From the NCBI GenBank assembly GCA_965237405.1, contig OZ250139.1:2108001-2172000 (forward strand): 64,000 nucleotides of DNA, read 5' to 3'. The notes below the pieces were generated by a model. That model was not told the origin of the DNA. It saw only the letters and a program-made list of their open reading frames with translations, and made no database searches. The translations under genes were made by a program, and so were the position numbers. This stretch comes from CAUZIB01 sp963663925. GTDB lineage: Bacteria; Acidobacteriota; Vicinamibacteria; Vicinamibacterales; UBA8438. This document shows, one piece after another, positions 53,367-62,714 of the stretch; the stretch's first letter is position 1; each line of letters starts with the position of its first letter.

Positions 53367-55172
53367 ATGGACCGACGACGTATCACTGCAGGTAATCTCC
53401 TAGCACTCGCGATTGTCGTTACGACCTCGGCACAGACCTTCGTGACTTTGCGCGCTCAGTCCGCCACCGACTTCGTTCCCGTGACAGACGAGATGCTGCG
53501 GAACCCCGCGCCAGGCGACTGGCTAATGTGGCGCCGCACGCTCGATGGCTGGGGCTACAGCCCCTTGGATGAAATCACCACCGAGAACGTCGATCAGATC
53601 CGGATGGTCTGGTCGCGCGCTCTGTCGCGGGGCACCCAGGAGAACGTCCCGATCGCCTACGGCGGAGTGCTGTACGTCCCGCTGACCCGCGACGGCATTC
53701 ACGCGATCGATGCCGTGACCGGCGACTTGAAGTGGGAGTACGCCCGGGACCTCCCTGAAGACATCTTCAAGATCATCGGTGGCAATTCCCTAAACAACCG
53801 CAATATGGCCATCTACGATCGCCTGCTCATCAACACAAGCGCCGATGACTACGTCTATGCGGTCGATGCGACGACCGGCGACGAAGTCTGGGAGACGCAG
53901 GTCGTCGACTACAAGGTAAACCCGGCCATGCAGAGCTCGGGGCCGATCGTCGCCAACGGCAAGGTCATCTCTGGACGGAGCTGTAAACCGGAAGGAGGGC
54001 CGGACGCGTGCGTGATCACGGCCCACGACGCGCGCACCGGAGAAGAGCTGTGGCGCCGGCGTACGATTCCGGCCCCGGGTGAGCCGGGGGACGAAACCTG
54101 GGGTGACGTCCCATTCGAAGAGCGAAAGCACGTCGGCACCTGGATGGTGCCGAGCTTCGATCCGGAGCTGAACCTGATCTTCATCGGGACGTCCGTCACC
54201 TCCCCCGCACCGAAGTTCCTGCTCGGAGGCATCGACCTCGCGCACCTGTATCACAACTCGACACTCGCACTCGATGCGGACACCGGCGAAATCCGGTGGT
54301 ACTACCAGCACCTGAACGATCACTGGGACCTGGACCATCCCTTCGAGCGCATGCTCGTCGACACGGCCGTCACGCCGGATGCCAACGCCGTGAGCTGGAT
54401 CAACCCGAGGATTCAGCCTGGCGAGATCCGCAAAGTGGTGACCGGCATCCCTGGCAAGACCGGAATCGTCTATACGCTCGACCGAGAAACTGGTGAATTC
54501 CTCTGGGCAAAACCGACCATCATCCAGAACGTCGTCAACCACATTGATGGGGCCACGGGCGACGTGACGGAGAACTCGGAAGTCGTTTTTACCGGTCTCG
54601 GACAGGAAGTACTCGTCTGCCCCACCTGGCAAGGCGGAAAAGACTGGGAAGCCGGCGCGTATAGCCCGCTGACCAACGCGATGTACGTCCCGCTCCGCAA
54701 CTCCTGTGCGCGCATGCTCTCCACGCAAACACCACAGGGTGCCCGTGAGCGAGCACTCACGGCAGGGGGTCAGCCTCCGCTGGAACTGTACGCACTCGCG
54801 GGGCGCCACCAACTCGCTCCCGGGAAGGACCTGCTCGGGGCGGTGCATGCGGTCTCGGTCGAAACGGGCAAATCGCCGTGGGTCTTCGAGACTCGGGCGT
54901 CTACGATGTCGGTCATGACGACGGGCGGAGGTCTCGTCTTCGGCGGCGACGCGAATGGCCGATTCCGGGCGCTGCACCAGGAAACCGGCGAAGTCCTGTG
55001 GGAGATCAATCTGGGGACGCCCGTCACCGGTTTTCCAATTAGCTACGCGGTTGACGGACGCCAGTACATCGCCGTCAGTACCGGCGGCGGTGCGGGGATC
55101 AACCTCAGCATGACGCCCGAGATCCGCCCTAGCTCCGGAAGTCGACTGTTCGTCTTTGCCCTACCTGATTGA
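53367..55172 (+). CDS. PQQ-dependent alcohol dehydrogenase (quinoprotein)
   Basis: 601 residues with an N-terminal signal peptide (LLALAIVVTTSAQTF). It is an eight-bladed propeller of the methanol/ethanol dehydrogenase type, with W-motif blades such as DAVTGDLKWEY and DATTGDEVWETQV. Other landmarks are WGYSPLDEITTENV, DHWDLDHPFERML near the expected catalytic Asp, and a C-terminal GGGLVFGGDANGRFRALHQETGEVLWEINLG. No fused cytochrome c domain, and no pqq or cytochrome gene nearby. ATG 53367 is preferred over the adjacent TTG. It oxidises an alcohol in the periplasm; substrate unknown. Confidence 0.88.
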   Translation: MDRRRITAGNLLALAIVVTTSAQTFVTLRAQSATDFVPVTDEMLRNPAPGDWLMWRRTLDGWGYSPLDEITTENVDQIRMVWSRALSRGTQENVPIAYGGVLYVPLTRDGIHAIDAVTGDLKWEYARDLPEDIFKIIGGNSLNNRNMAIYDRLLINTSADDYVYAVDATTGDEVWETQVVDYKVNPAMQSSGPIVANGKVISGRSCKPEGGPDACVITAHDARTGEELWRRRTIPAPGEPGDETWGDVPFEERKHVGTWMVPSFDPELNLIFIGTSVTSPAPKFLLGGIDLAHLYHNSTLALDADTGEIRWYYQHLNDHWDLDHPFERMLVDTAVTPDANAVSWINPRIQPGEIRKVVTGIPGKTGIVYTLDRETGEFLWAKPTIIQNVVNHIDGATGDVTENSEVVFTGLGQEVLVCPTWQGGKDWEAGAYSPLTNAMYVPLRNSCARMLSTQTPQGARERALTAGGQPPLELYALAGRHQLAPGKDLLGAVHAVSVETGKSPWVFETRASTMSVMTTGGGLVFGGDANGRFRALHQETGEVLWEINLGTPVTGFPISYAVDGRQYIAVSTGGGAGINLSMTPEIRPSSGSRLFVFALPD

Positions 55173-55323
55173 CACTGAACTGACGTATACGAGCTCAAGC
55201 ACCGACGGCTCCGGGAAAAGCCAGTATGTCCAAGAGGCGATTCTAGGCGGTTGTAAGCCGCTACTTCGGCCAGGCAATCGACCGAATCGTTCAATCCTGT
55301 TTCAACCTCGGGGTGTTCCCTTG

Positions 55324-56685
55324 ATGTCACCTGTGGTCATGAAGTTCGGTGGTACATCGGTGCGGGATGCCGACGCCATTCGCCAGCTCATTAACATCGT
55401 CCGGCAAGAGAACCGCCCGAAGTTCGTCGTGGTTTCGGCCCTATCCGGAGTCACCGACTTGCTCGTCAACATCGGTTCGTCCGCGTGTCGCGTGAAACTG
55501 ACCGAACTTACCGAGGTCATCGAGGCGCTCCGGATACGACACGTTGGTCTCGTCGAGGAGCTGATACCAACCGATGTGCAAGCAGCGGTGATCACCGTGC
55601 TCGATAAAGCATGCACCGAACTCAAATTACTCGTGAGCGCAGTCGGAATTATGCAAGAGTTGACACCCCAATCTGCCGACGCGATTTACGCCTATGGAGA
55701 AGCACTGAGCAGTCGAATCGTTGCTGCCGCACTAGACACAGCGGGCACCCGCGCCTGCTACGTCGACGCGACAACGGTTCTGGTCACCGACGGGACACAC
55801 GGTCGGGCTCAGCCGCAGATCGACGCAACGCGCGCTCAGCTGACCACACACGTCGTACCGCTCATGAATGCCGGAATCGTACCGGTAGTCGGGGGTTTCA
55901 TCGGTGCCACCGTTGATGGGGTCGTCACGACCCTTGGTCGAGGCGGCTCAGACTATTCGGCGGCAATTTTCGGTGCGGTACTCAAAGCCGCTGAGATCCA
56001 AATCTGGACTGATGTCGACGGCATTTTAACAGCCGACCCCCGGCTCGTAAACGATGCCCGGTTAGTACCGAAACTGACATTCGCCGAAGCATCAGAGCTT
56101 GCCTACTTCGGGGCCAAGGTTCTGCATCCGGCCACCATTCAGCCGGCCGTCGCGCAAGACATTCCAGTGCGAATCTTGAACTCTAGAAGACCTGATGGTC
56201 GAGGTACACAAGTTACCGCGCATGGAACTGGGGCTTCTCCTGTAACCGCGATCGCATCCAAGCGAGGTCTAACAGTTATCGAGGTTACGTCCGCCCGCAT
56301 GCTCATGGCACACGGGTTCTTGAAACGACTCTTTGAGGTCTTCGACCGTTTTGAGACACCCGTCGATGTCGTCACGACATCCGAGGTCGATGTCTCGATC
56401 ACGATTGATAACGACCATTACCTCGACGATCTAGTGTCCGAGCTCTCGACCTTCGCCGAGGTCAAGACCGAACCGCATATGGCGCTACTGTGTGTGGTAG
56501 GTGAGAATCTCAACCAAGACGGCGCGCTTTTTCAACAGGTTGTCCAATCGCTCGACGGTGTTGCGTGTCAAATGGTCTCACAGTCAGCTTCCAGACGAAA
56601 TCTGACGTTCGTCATTCGCGAAAAGGACATGTCCATCGCGTTAAATCGGCTTCATGACCACTTCTTCGGCCGCGCGGAAACGTGA
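55324..56685 (+). CDS. lysC: Aspartate kinase
   Basis: Phosphorylates aspartate, the first step to lysine, threonine and methionine. 453 residues: VVMKFGGTSVRD at the start, YGEALSSRI, GFIGATVDGVVTTLGRGGSDYSA, WTDVDGILTADPR and FGAKVLHPATI, then two ACT domains (VTSARMLMAHGFL and CVVGENLNQ). The type is monofunctional, LysC/III-like. ATG 55324 is the expected start, and the longer frame overlaps the preceding gene. Confidence 0.95.
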   Translation: MSPVVMKFGGTSVRDADAIRQLINIVRQENRPKFVVVSALSGVTDLLVNIGSSACRVKLTELTEVIEALRIRHVGLVEELIPTDVQAAVITVLDKACTELKLLVSAVGIMQELTPQSADAIYAYGEALSSRIVAAALDTAGTRACYVDATTVLVTDGTHGRAQPQIDATRAQLTTHVVPLMNAGIVPVVGGFIGATVDGVVTTLGRGGSDYSAAIFGAVLKAAEIQIWTDVDGILTADPRLVNDARLVPKLTFAEASELAYFGAKVLHPATIQPAVAQDIPVRILNSRRPDGRGTQVTAHGTGASPVTAIASKRGLTVIEVTSARMLMAHGFLKRLFEVFDRFETPVDVVTTSEVDVSITIDNDHYLDDLVSELSTFAEVKTEPHMALLCVVGENLNQDGALFQQVVQSLDGVACQMVSQSASRRNLTFVIREKDMSIALNRLHDHFFGRAET

Positions 56686-56704
56686 CGACCACCAGGGAGC
56701 GCGC

Positions 56705-57536
56705 ATGTACGAAATCATTCGATACGACGTCACCGATCCGGTGGCCCGGATCACGCTCAATCGACCCGACCGGCTTAACGCGGTCACCGGACAGATGCTT
56801 CAAGAACTCCAGGATTCAGTCGGCGCGGCCGATGCCGACGAACGTGTCGTCGGCATCGTTCTTACCGGCGAAGGACGCGGCTTTTGTGCCAGTGCAGACA
56901 TGGCTGGACTCCAGGATCGCACCGAAGGTAGATCGAGTTCGGACTGGAGCGTCACAGGCGATAAACCTGGAGATATCGACGATGGGGTCTGATTTTGAAC
57001 TGGGATTACTCTACCTACTCGCTGTTCGCAAGCCGATTCTTTGTGCCATCAACGGACCTTGCGCCGGGTTGGGATTCGTGACCACCATGTTGGCGGATCT
57101 TCGCTTCGCCTCCGACACCGCGAAGTTCACGACGTCGCTTGCCAATCGTGGACTGATCGCAAAACACGGCGTGAGCTGGATCCTGGCCCGACTCGTCGGC
57201 TCTGCCCATGCCTTGGACCTTCTCTAGAGTGGACAAATCGTCGATGCACCGGAAGCTTCGCGCATTGGCCTAGTCAACCGTGTCGTTCCAGCCGAAACGT
57301 TACTCGACGAGGCCACTGGTTACATCGAAATGCTTGCCGAACGATCGGTGCCAATCGCCATGCAGGTCATCAAACAACAGGTCTACAGGCATCTCTCGAC
57401 CACTCTGGGAAACGCCACTCGTGAGTCACTTGACTTGATGCGGGACAGCCTCGACCAACCGAACTTTCGTGAGGGTGTGATGTCGTACGTCGAGAAGCGG
57501 CGACCGCGCTCCGCCCGCGTGTCGACACCATCATGA
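56705..57536 (+). pseudogene. Enoyl-CoA hydratase/isomerase family gene, frameshifted and stopped
   Basis: Frame 1 from ATG 56705 gives MYEIIRYDVTDPVARITLNRPDRLNAV...GEGRGFCASADMAG and ends at about 56990. The protein resumes in another frame as DFELGLLYLLAVRKPILCAINGPCAGLGF...RGLIAKHGVSW. It meets an in-frame TAG at 57225-57227 where a residue is expected in LL-SGQIVDAPEA, then continues in frame to RRPRSARVSTPS. Crotonase-fold residues are otherwise kept. One frameshift and one nonsense codon make an active hydratase unlikely. Confidence 0.83.
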
Positions 57537-57561
57537 CCGGTGAACCCCTGATCCGACGACT

Positions 57562-58344
57562 ATGAATGGAGATCCCGTGGTAGACGACCCACTTTCCCAA
57601 CCAACTTGGTATGACCGAACCCTACTCGAAGGCCCGCAGACCCGCCGCCGAGATCTAAGCCTGGTGCTTCGGTCCGTACGCGACTTCATCAGTGGGTTTC
57701 GCGCACTCTCTTTCGCCGGTCCGTGTGTGACGGTTTTCGGCTCCGCTCGCTTTAGCGAGGGACATCCGTACTACGACCTAGGGCGTCAGGTCGGAAGCGC
57801 GCTGAGCCAGCTTGGCTTCACGGTGATGACGGGTGGAGGACCGGGTTTGATGGAGGCGGCCAACCGTGGTGCACAGGAGGCCAACGGCTACTCGGTATCG
57901 TGCAACATCAGACTCGGTACCGAGGAAGCACCCAACGCGTATCTGGATCGTTCCGTGACTGTCCACTATTTCTTCGTGCGCAAGGTCCTGCTCTTCAAGT
58001 ACTCGTACGGATTCGTCGCGCTGCCAGGCGGGTTCGGGACGATGGACGAGCTATTTGAGGCGCTGACGCTGGTACAAACAAAGAAGATCCGGAACTTCCC
58101 AATCGTGCTCATGGGAACCGATTACTGGAAGCGCCTCTTCCATCTCGTGCAAAACATGGTAGCGGAGGGAGCCATTTCACCTGCGGAGCTCGACACGTGG
58201 CTCGCCACCGACAATGTCGATGAAGCAATGGATCACCTTCGCAAGCACGCGATCGAAGGGTTTAAGCTTCGCCGGCGGCGACGGCCCCGGCCTTCGCGAC
58301 TGCTCCGAGAGCCGGACCTGCCGAGAGGCTCGGCGCCTCCATGA
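57562..58344 (+). CDS. LOG-family (TIGR00730) Rossmann-fold protein
   Basis: 260 residues: VTVFGSARFSEGHPYY, VMTGGGPGLMEAANRGA and the signature PGGFGTMDELFEALTL, with the catalytic Arg/Glu pair of cytokinin riboside 5'-monophosphate phosphoribohydrolases. Basic C-terminus (KLRRRRRPRPSRLL). In bacteria these proteins hydrolyse nucleoside 5'-monophosphates to base and ribose phosphate; no cytokinin role is implied. The frame is intact although the gene before it is dead. Confidence 0.87.
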   Translation: MNGDPVVDDPLSQPTWYDRTLLEGPQTRRRDLSLVLRSVRDFISGFRALSFAGPCVTVFGSARFSEGHPYYDLGRQVGSALSQLGFTVMTGGGPGLMEAANRGAQEANGYSVSCNIRLGTEEAPNAYLDRSVTVHYFFVRKVLLFKYSYGFVALPGGFGTMDELFEALTLVQTKKIRNFPIVLMGTDYWKRLFHLVQNMVAEGAISPAELDTWLATDNVDEAMDHLRKHAIEGFKLRRRRRPRPSRLLREPDLPRGSAPP

Positions 58345-58417
58345 GAACCGGAGGCGCTGGAAACGCTTTCATGACCGTGCTGAATCCTACCCCACCAGCG
58401 AAGTAGTGAAACCGTTT

Positions 58418-59671
58418 CTACGGACGCCGGAGGTCGAGGCAGACCAACGTTTCTTCGTTCCTGACATAGAAGAGACCATTGGCGATGGCCGGATAGGCTC
58501 GGACCGTGGGCGGCAACACCTGGGCGCTCGCGAGCGGTGTAAAGCTATCGGGTGACGCATCGGCTATTACCAACTCGCCCGACTCACGCATGATGACGAG
58601 CCGGTCTCCGGCAAGCGTCACTGTCCCTGCGCCGAACTGATCGATGCTCCAGTGAACCTCTCCCGTCATGAGATCCACGGCGCGCAAGCTCGGCCCATAC
58701 TCCTGTCGCCCGTGAAATCCGAATAACACGCCGTCGGCAGCGGCGTAAACACTCGTTGCGTAGTGGTTCGACATGACATCATCGGAAACCCACAACTGGT
58801 GCAATCGACCGCCTACGACGCGAAACAGTCCCGCACCGGTTCCGTACTGCGCTGAAACGAAGATGAGGTCGTCGACGATAAGTGGGCTCGCCGCGTTCAC
58901 CGAGGCCCGTAAGCGCGCCCGCCACGGCCGCTGAAATCGTACCGCACCGTTGGCCGGGTCGAGCCCAAACAAGAAGTTTCTGGTAAAGAACACAGCGTAG
59001 GGAACATTATTGATCTCCGCTTGTACAGGCGACGAATAGCTCGCCTCGTCGTCAGTCGCCACCCAGAGCACGTCGCCGGTCGCAAGATCGAACGCGACCA
59101 CTCCCGCCTCCGAGCCTCCGATGTTGGCTATGACTCGCCCGTCCTCAACCAACGGAGAGCCAGCCGCGCCGAAAAACCCCTTGCGGAACCCAAATTCGGC
59201 TTGAGTGTCCACACTCCAGATCTGCTCTCCGGTCGCAACGCTTACCGTATGCAGCTGACCCTCGGCGCCGAACGTCACGATTCGCCCGTCAGCCACGATC
59301 GGGGCGGCGCGCGGACCTTCATCGAAACCGAAATCGTCGCGATATGTGGTGGGGTACTCGTATCGCCAGACCGGCTCGCCAGATACTGCGGTCAACGCAT
59401 CGATGACCTCGCGACCACCGATGCGATGAAACACAAAGACGAGATCGCCGGCGATGACCGGACCGGCAAAACCCTGACCAACCGGGCGACGCCAGACTTC
59501 TTTGGGAGCCTCCCCTGGCCAGTCCACCTCGATCGGAGACCCCACGTAGTGACCATCGCGATTCGGCCCCAGGAACTGCGGCCAGTCCTGGGCACGTATC
59601 GGTCCGATTACTTGAAAGGTCATCCAAACGGCGACAACGAAGACGAGAACTAAACGCGGATGTTGCTCCAC
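58418..59671 (-). CDS. Secreted PQQ-like (BamB-type) beta-propeller protein
   Basis: 417 residues with a signal segment (LVLVFVVAVWMTFQVIG) and repeated outer-strand motifs AVSGEPVWRYEYP, VATGEQIWSVDTQ, LATGDVLWVATDDE and MTGEVHWSID. DWPQFLGPNRDGHY at the mature start is common in secreted propellers of Acidobacteriota and Planctomycetota. Whether PQQ is bound is doubtful because the dehydrogenase active-site residues are absent. A similar protein lies at 60.4 kb on the other strand. Confidence 0.82.
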   Translation of the reverse strand: MEQHPRLVLVFVVAVWMTFQVIGPIRAQDWPQFLGPNRDGHYVGSPIEVDWPGEAPKEVWRRPVGQGFAGPVIAGDLVFVFHRIGGREVIDALTAVSGEPVWRYEYPTTYRDDFGFDEGPRAAPIVADGRIVTFGAEGQLHTVSVATGEQIWSVDTQAEFGFRKGFFGAAGSPLVEDGRVIANIGGSEAGVVAFDLATGDVLWVATDDEASYSSPVQAEINNVPYAVFFTRNFLFGLDPANGAVRFQRPWRARLRASVNAASPLIVDDLIFVSAQYGTGAGLFRVVGGRLHQLWVSDDVMSNHYATSVYAAADGVLFGFHGRQEYGPSLRAVDLMTGEVHWSIDQFGAGTVTLAGDRLVIMRESGELVIADASPDSFTPLASAQVLPPTVRAYPAIANGLFYVRNEETLVCLDLRRP

Positions 59672-59719
59672 CTACCTCACTGAGATCCAATCGGCTCGCA
59701 GATCTAAACTGGCGCCCGA

Positions 59720-60232
59720 TCACCGTTCGGATGCCGGCGACCAGTCGCACGCCAGCATCCCGTACACCACGTGAGCGACGAAATGATCGTACAGCCACTC
59801 CGCGTTACGCAACAGTCCCTCTTCGCAAAAGCCCAGCCGCTCGGGAATCGCACGACTCTTGTGGTTGCCTCTGCGCAGCGGATCTCGGCACGATTGAGGC
59901 GATCGTCACGAAACGCGCCGGTCACGAGCACCCTCATTGCTTCAGTGACAAGGCCGCGGCCCTGGGGGCCCTTCGCCGACCCAGCAACCAAGCGACATGA
60001 GCCGGTTCAGCCAATAGATCTGGTGGTGACCGATAATCCCGGCGATCCGCCCGTGGTGTCGAATGGCCAGCTGCCTTCCGTTGTTTTGTGACGCCTGCGC
60101 CTGGGCCGAACGGATGAAGGCGCGAGTGTCCTCGATCCGGGTGATGTTGTCGAGCCACGGTAACCACTGGCGCAAATACAAGCGGTTGAGATCGGTTAGG
60201 GCAAACAGCTCGTCGGCATCACGGAACTCCAA
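59720..60232 (-). pseudogene. GNAT (RimJ/RimL-type) acetyltransferase, frameshifted
   Basis: Three frames together give a RimL-like protein. LEFRDADELFALTDLNRLYLRQWLPWLD...RIAGIIGHHQI runs to about 59970; QGRGLVTEAMRVLVTGAF...RAEIRC, the acetyl-CoA pyrophosphate loop, lies in a second frame. GNHKSRAIPERLGFCEEGLLRNAEWLYDHFVAHVVYGML lies in a third, ending at TGA 59722-59720. Two frameshifts in 170 codons. An in-frame stop also lies just upstream of the first codon, so the native start may be lost. Confidence 0.8.
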
Positions 60233-60353
60233 CGGGGTCAGCTCGACCTATTCGGAAACCGGAATCGACTGCATGGGACACGCGGATTTAAGCGATTATA
60301 CTCGTGGCATGTCCCTGTCACTTGAGTCACCAGAATTGAGACTAGCATTTCGC

Positions 60354-61622
60354 ATGTGCACGACTAGGTTGGCACTGGCCACTGCGCTATTGGCGCTGGT
60401 GAGTACTGCGAGTCTGGCTCAGTCGCCCGGTATCTTCATGATTCCAGTGGAGGGCAAAGCGCAGTCCTACTGGCCACGGTGGCGCGGCCCCTCTGGCCAA
60501 GGCGTCGTCAAGGGCAAGGGCTATCCAGACCGGTGGTCAAGCACGCAGAACGTCCTCTGGCGCACGCCGATACCGGGACGTGGGCATTCGTCGCCGATCG
60601 TCTGGGAGAATCAGATTATCGTAACGACGTCGAGAGACGATGGACATCGTCTGTCGATCATCAGCTACCGCCGCTCCGACGGTGAGCACCTGTGGGAAAC
60701 GGACATTCCCGATGGCCCGGGTGAGCACATCCAACCGAAGAACACGAGAGCGTCAGCGACGCCATCGACCGATGGTAAGCGAGTGTACGTATCCTTCGGC
60801 AGCCGAGGACTCGTCGCCGTCAGCATGGACGGCACCCTTGCCTGGCACCGGAATATAGGTGAGATCGACAACTACCACGGTACGGCGGGGTCACCGCTTC
60901 TCTATAAAGATCTCGTGATCACCTACCAGGATCACGCGAACGGATCGTTCGTCGCCGCGTTCGATGCTCGACACGGCGGACCTGTCTGGCGAACTGCCCG
61001 AGAGGCCAAGGTGGGATGGGGCACGCCGGTTGCGGTTCGGGTAGGGGATCACGATGAGATCATCGTAAGCAGCGAGCGAACCGTCACCGCATATGACCCG
61101 GAGCAGGGCTCAGAACTCTGGCGCTGCGAAGGGAACCTCCGCGAGGTCATTCCCACGCCAGTCGTCGGACATGGGCTCATCTTCTGTACATCAGGACGGG
61201 CGGGACCAACGCTTGCGATCCGACCTGGAGGGACCGGTGACGTGACCGAAACGCACGTCGCGTGGCGGACATCACGTGGCTCACCGTTCGTACCATCGCC
61301 CCTGGTCTACGGCGATTACCTGTACACAGTCAACGACATGTCCAGCATCGTGACCTGCTTCAAAGCGGCGACCGGCAAGGTCATGTGGCAACAGCGCCTC
61401 GGGCGTCCAACTCGAGAAGGGTTCTCGGCATCGCCCATCGCAGTCGACGGTAAGATCTTCTTCACGAACGACAACGGTCAGACGTTCGTCGTACGTGCCG
61501 GACCTGAGTTCGAGCAGTTGCACACGAACGATATCGGTACGCGCACGCTCTCCTCACCAGCCCTGGTCGACGGACGCTGGTACATCCGGACCGAACACGA
61601 GTTGCTCGCTATCGGAGAGTGA
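60354..61622 (+). CDS. Secreted PQQ-like beta-propeller protein
   Basis: 422 residues from ATG 60354, which gives a clean signal peptide (RLALATALLALVSTASLAQ); ATG 60309 is an alternative. YWPRWRGPSGQGVVKGKGYPDRWS opens the mature protein, followed by propeller repeats such as RSDGEHLWETDIP, DARHGGPVWRTARE and AATGKVMWQQRLG. No catalytic quinoprotein residues are recognised. It may scaffold or bind envelope partners (inference). Confidence 0.82.
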   Translation: MCTTRLALATALLALVSTASLAQSPGIFMIPVEGKAQSYWPRWRGPSGQGVVKGKGYPDRWSSTQNVLWRTPIPGRGHSSPIVWENQIIVTTSRDDGHRLSIISYRRSDGEHLWETDIPDGPGEHIQPKNTRASATPSTDGKRVYVSFGSRGLVAVSMDGTLAWHRNIGEIDNYHGTAGSPLLYKDLVITYQDHANGSFVAAFDARHGGPVWRTAREAKVGWGTPVAVRVGDHDEIIVSSERTVTAYDPEQGSELWRCEGNLREVIPTPVVGHGLIFCTSGRAGPTLAIRPGGTGDVTETHVAWRTSRGSPFVPSPLVYGDYLYTVNDMSSIVTCFKAATGKVMWQQRLGRPTREGFSASPIAVDGKIFFTNDNGQTFVVRAGPEFEQLHTNDIGTRTLSSPALVDGRWYIRTEHELLAIGE

Positions 61623-61629
61623 CAGGCTC

Positions 61630-62616
61630 TTAGAAGATCGCGAGAGGATTAAGAGGTGATCCGGTACCGCCTTCAACGGCTAGCGGTGCCGCGACGAGCA
61701 TGAACTCCCAGCGATTCTGCCGGGTAGCTTCTGTGGCGACGGCCTCGAGATCGAGATTGTCGAATAAAGGCATCCCCATTGCCACGATCGTCAGCTGATG
61801 AATGGGCTGAGTGACGCCGTCCACGCCGGATGGAAGCGCATCGTTCGTATAATCACTACCGAGCATGGCGATGCCTCGTTCGCGAAGCCACGGTGCCACG
61901 GAGGCATGCAATCCCGCCGCGTGCCGCCCAGTCTCCCACGGCCCGTACTCCGCCCGTCGCGCCCATCGGCCGGCGCGGACAAACACGATGTCGCCGCTCG
62001 AAACTCGGATGCCAGCCTCACGCTCCCAGGCTTCGAGATCCTCGACCCTAATTGCAGTGCCCGGCTCAAGATACGCGACGCCCTTGAGACGTGCCATGTC
62101 CATTAAGATGCCACGCGTAACAATGCCTTACTTGTAGTTGATAATCGCCAGCCGGTTACACCCGGTTGCCGTGACCTCGATATTCCGTGCGAAGCCGTTG
62201 TGCAAGCGCCCCTCGTGCATCATGTGGCAAAGCGAGTCCATGTGGGAGTGCGCGACGCCGTGATAGGCAATCGTGAAACGGTCACTTCGAAACGGTCCCG
62301 GGCGATCCAGACCGAGCATCTCGTGACTAAACGGAGACGTCGCGTCCAGGGCCCGCTCCTTGAGGTAGTTGTGCGAGAGCGACACCGAAACACCGGTGCG
62401 AGCCAAACCAATCGCCTGACGTCGTTGCTCGGCCGTGACGAGGTTGAGAGTCCCGAGCTGATCCTGGTCTCCCCACCTACCCCAGTTAGACAACTCGCTC
62501 ATCCATTGTTCAACCGTTTCCGCCGTCACTTCCGGTGGAGACTGCGCCGAAAGACCGAGCACCGTAGTGCTCACAGCGAAGATGGTGAACGTGGCCACGT
62601 AGCGCATGTGCTTCAT
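61630..62616 (-). pseudogene. Cyclase-family (kynurenine formamidase-like) protein with nonsense codon
   Basis: A secreted cyclase-family protein (signal peptide from ATG 62616, then LSNWGRWGDQDQLGTLN and the metal site HGVAHSHMDSLCH) reads to NYK, then a TAA at 62130-62128. It goes straight on in the same frame as GIVTRGILMDMARLKG...GDIVFVRAGRW and GSDYTNDALPSGV to 61630. Everything but that single codon fits the family. Either a recent nonsense mutation or a base-calling error. Confidence 0.82.
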
Positions 62617-62714
62617 GATTCCCCCTTCGGACATTCCGAGCAATCAATTCGCTCGCTCTGACCCCAACTGGACTCATTCTATCGGCAGTTTCGCGTGGTG
62701 CGCGAGACGGGAGG

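Noticed and set aside
53790..54977. 395-codon minus-strand frame opposite the alcohol dehydrogenase
   Set aside because: Shadow frame in high-GC coding sequence; Arg/His/Asp-rich with no family features.
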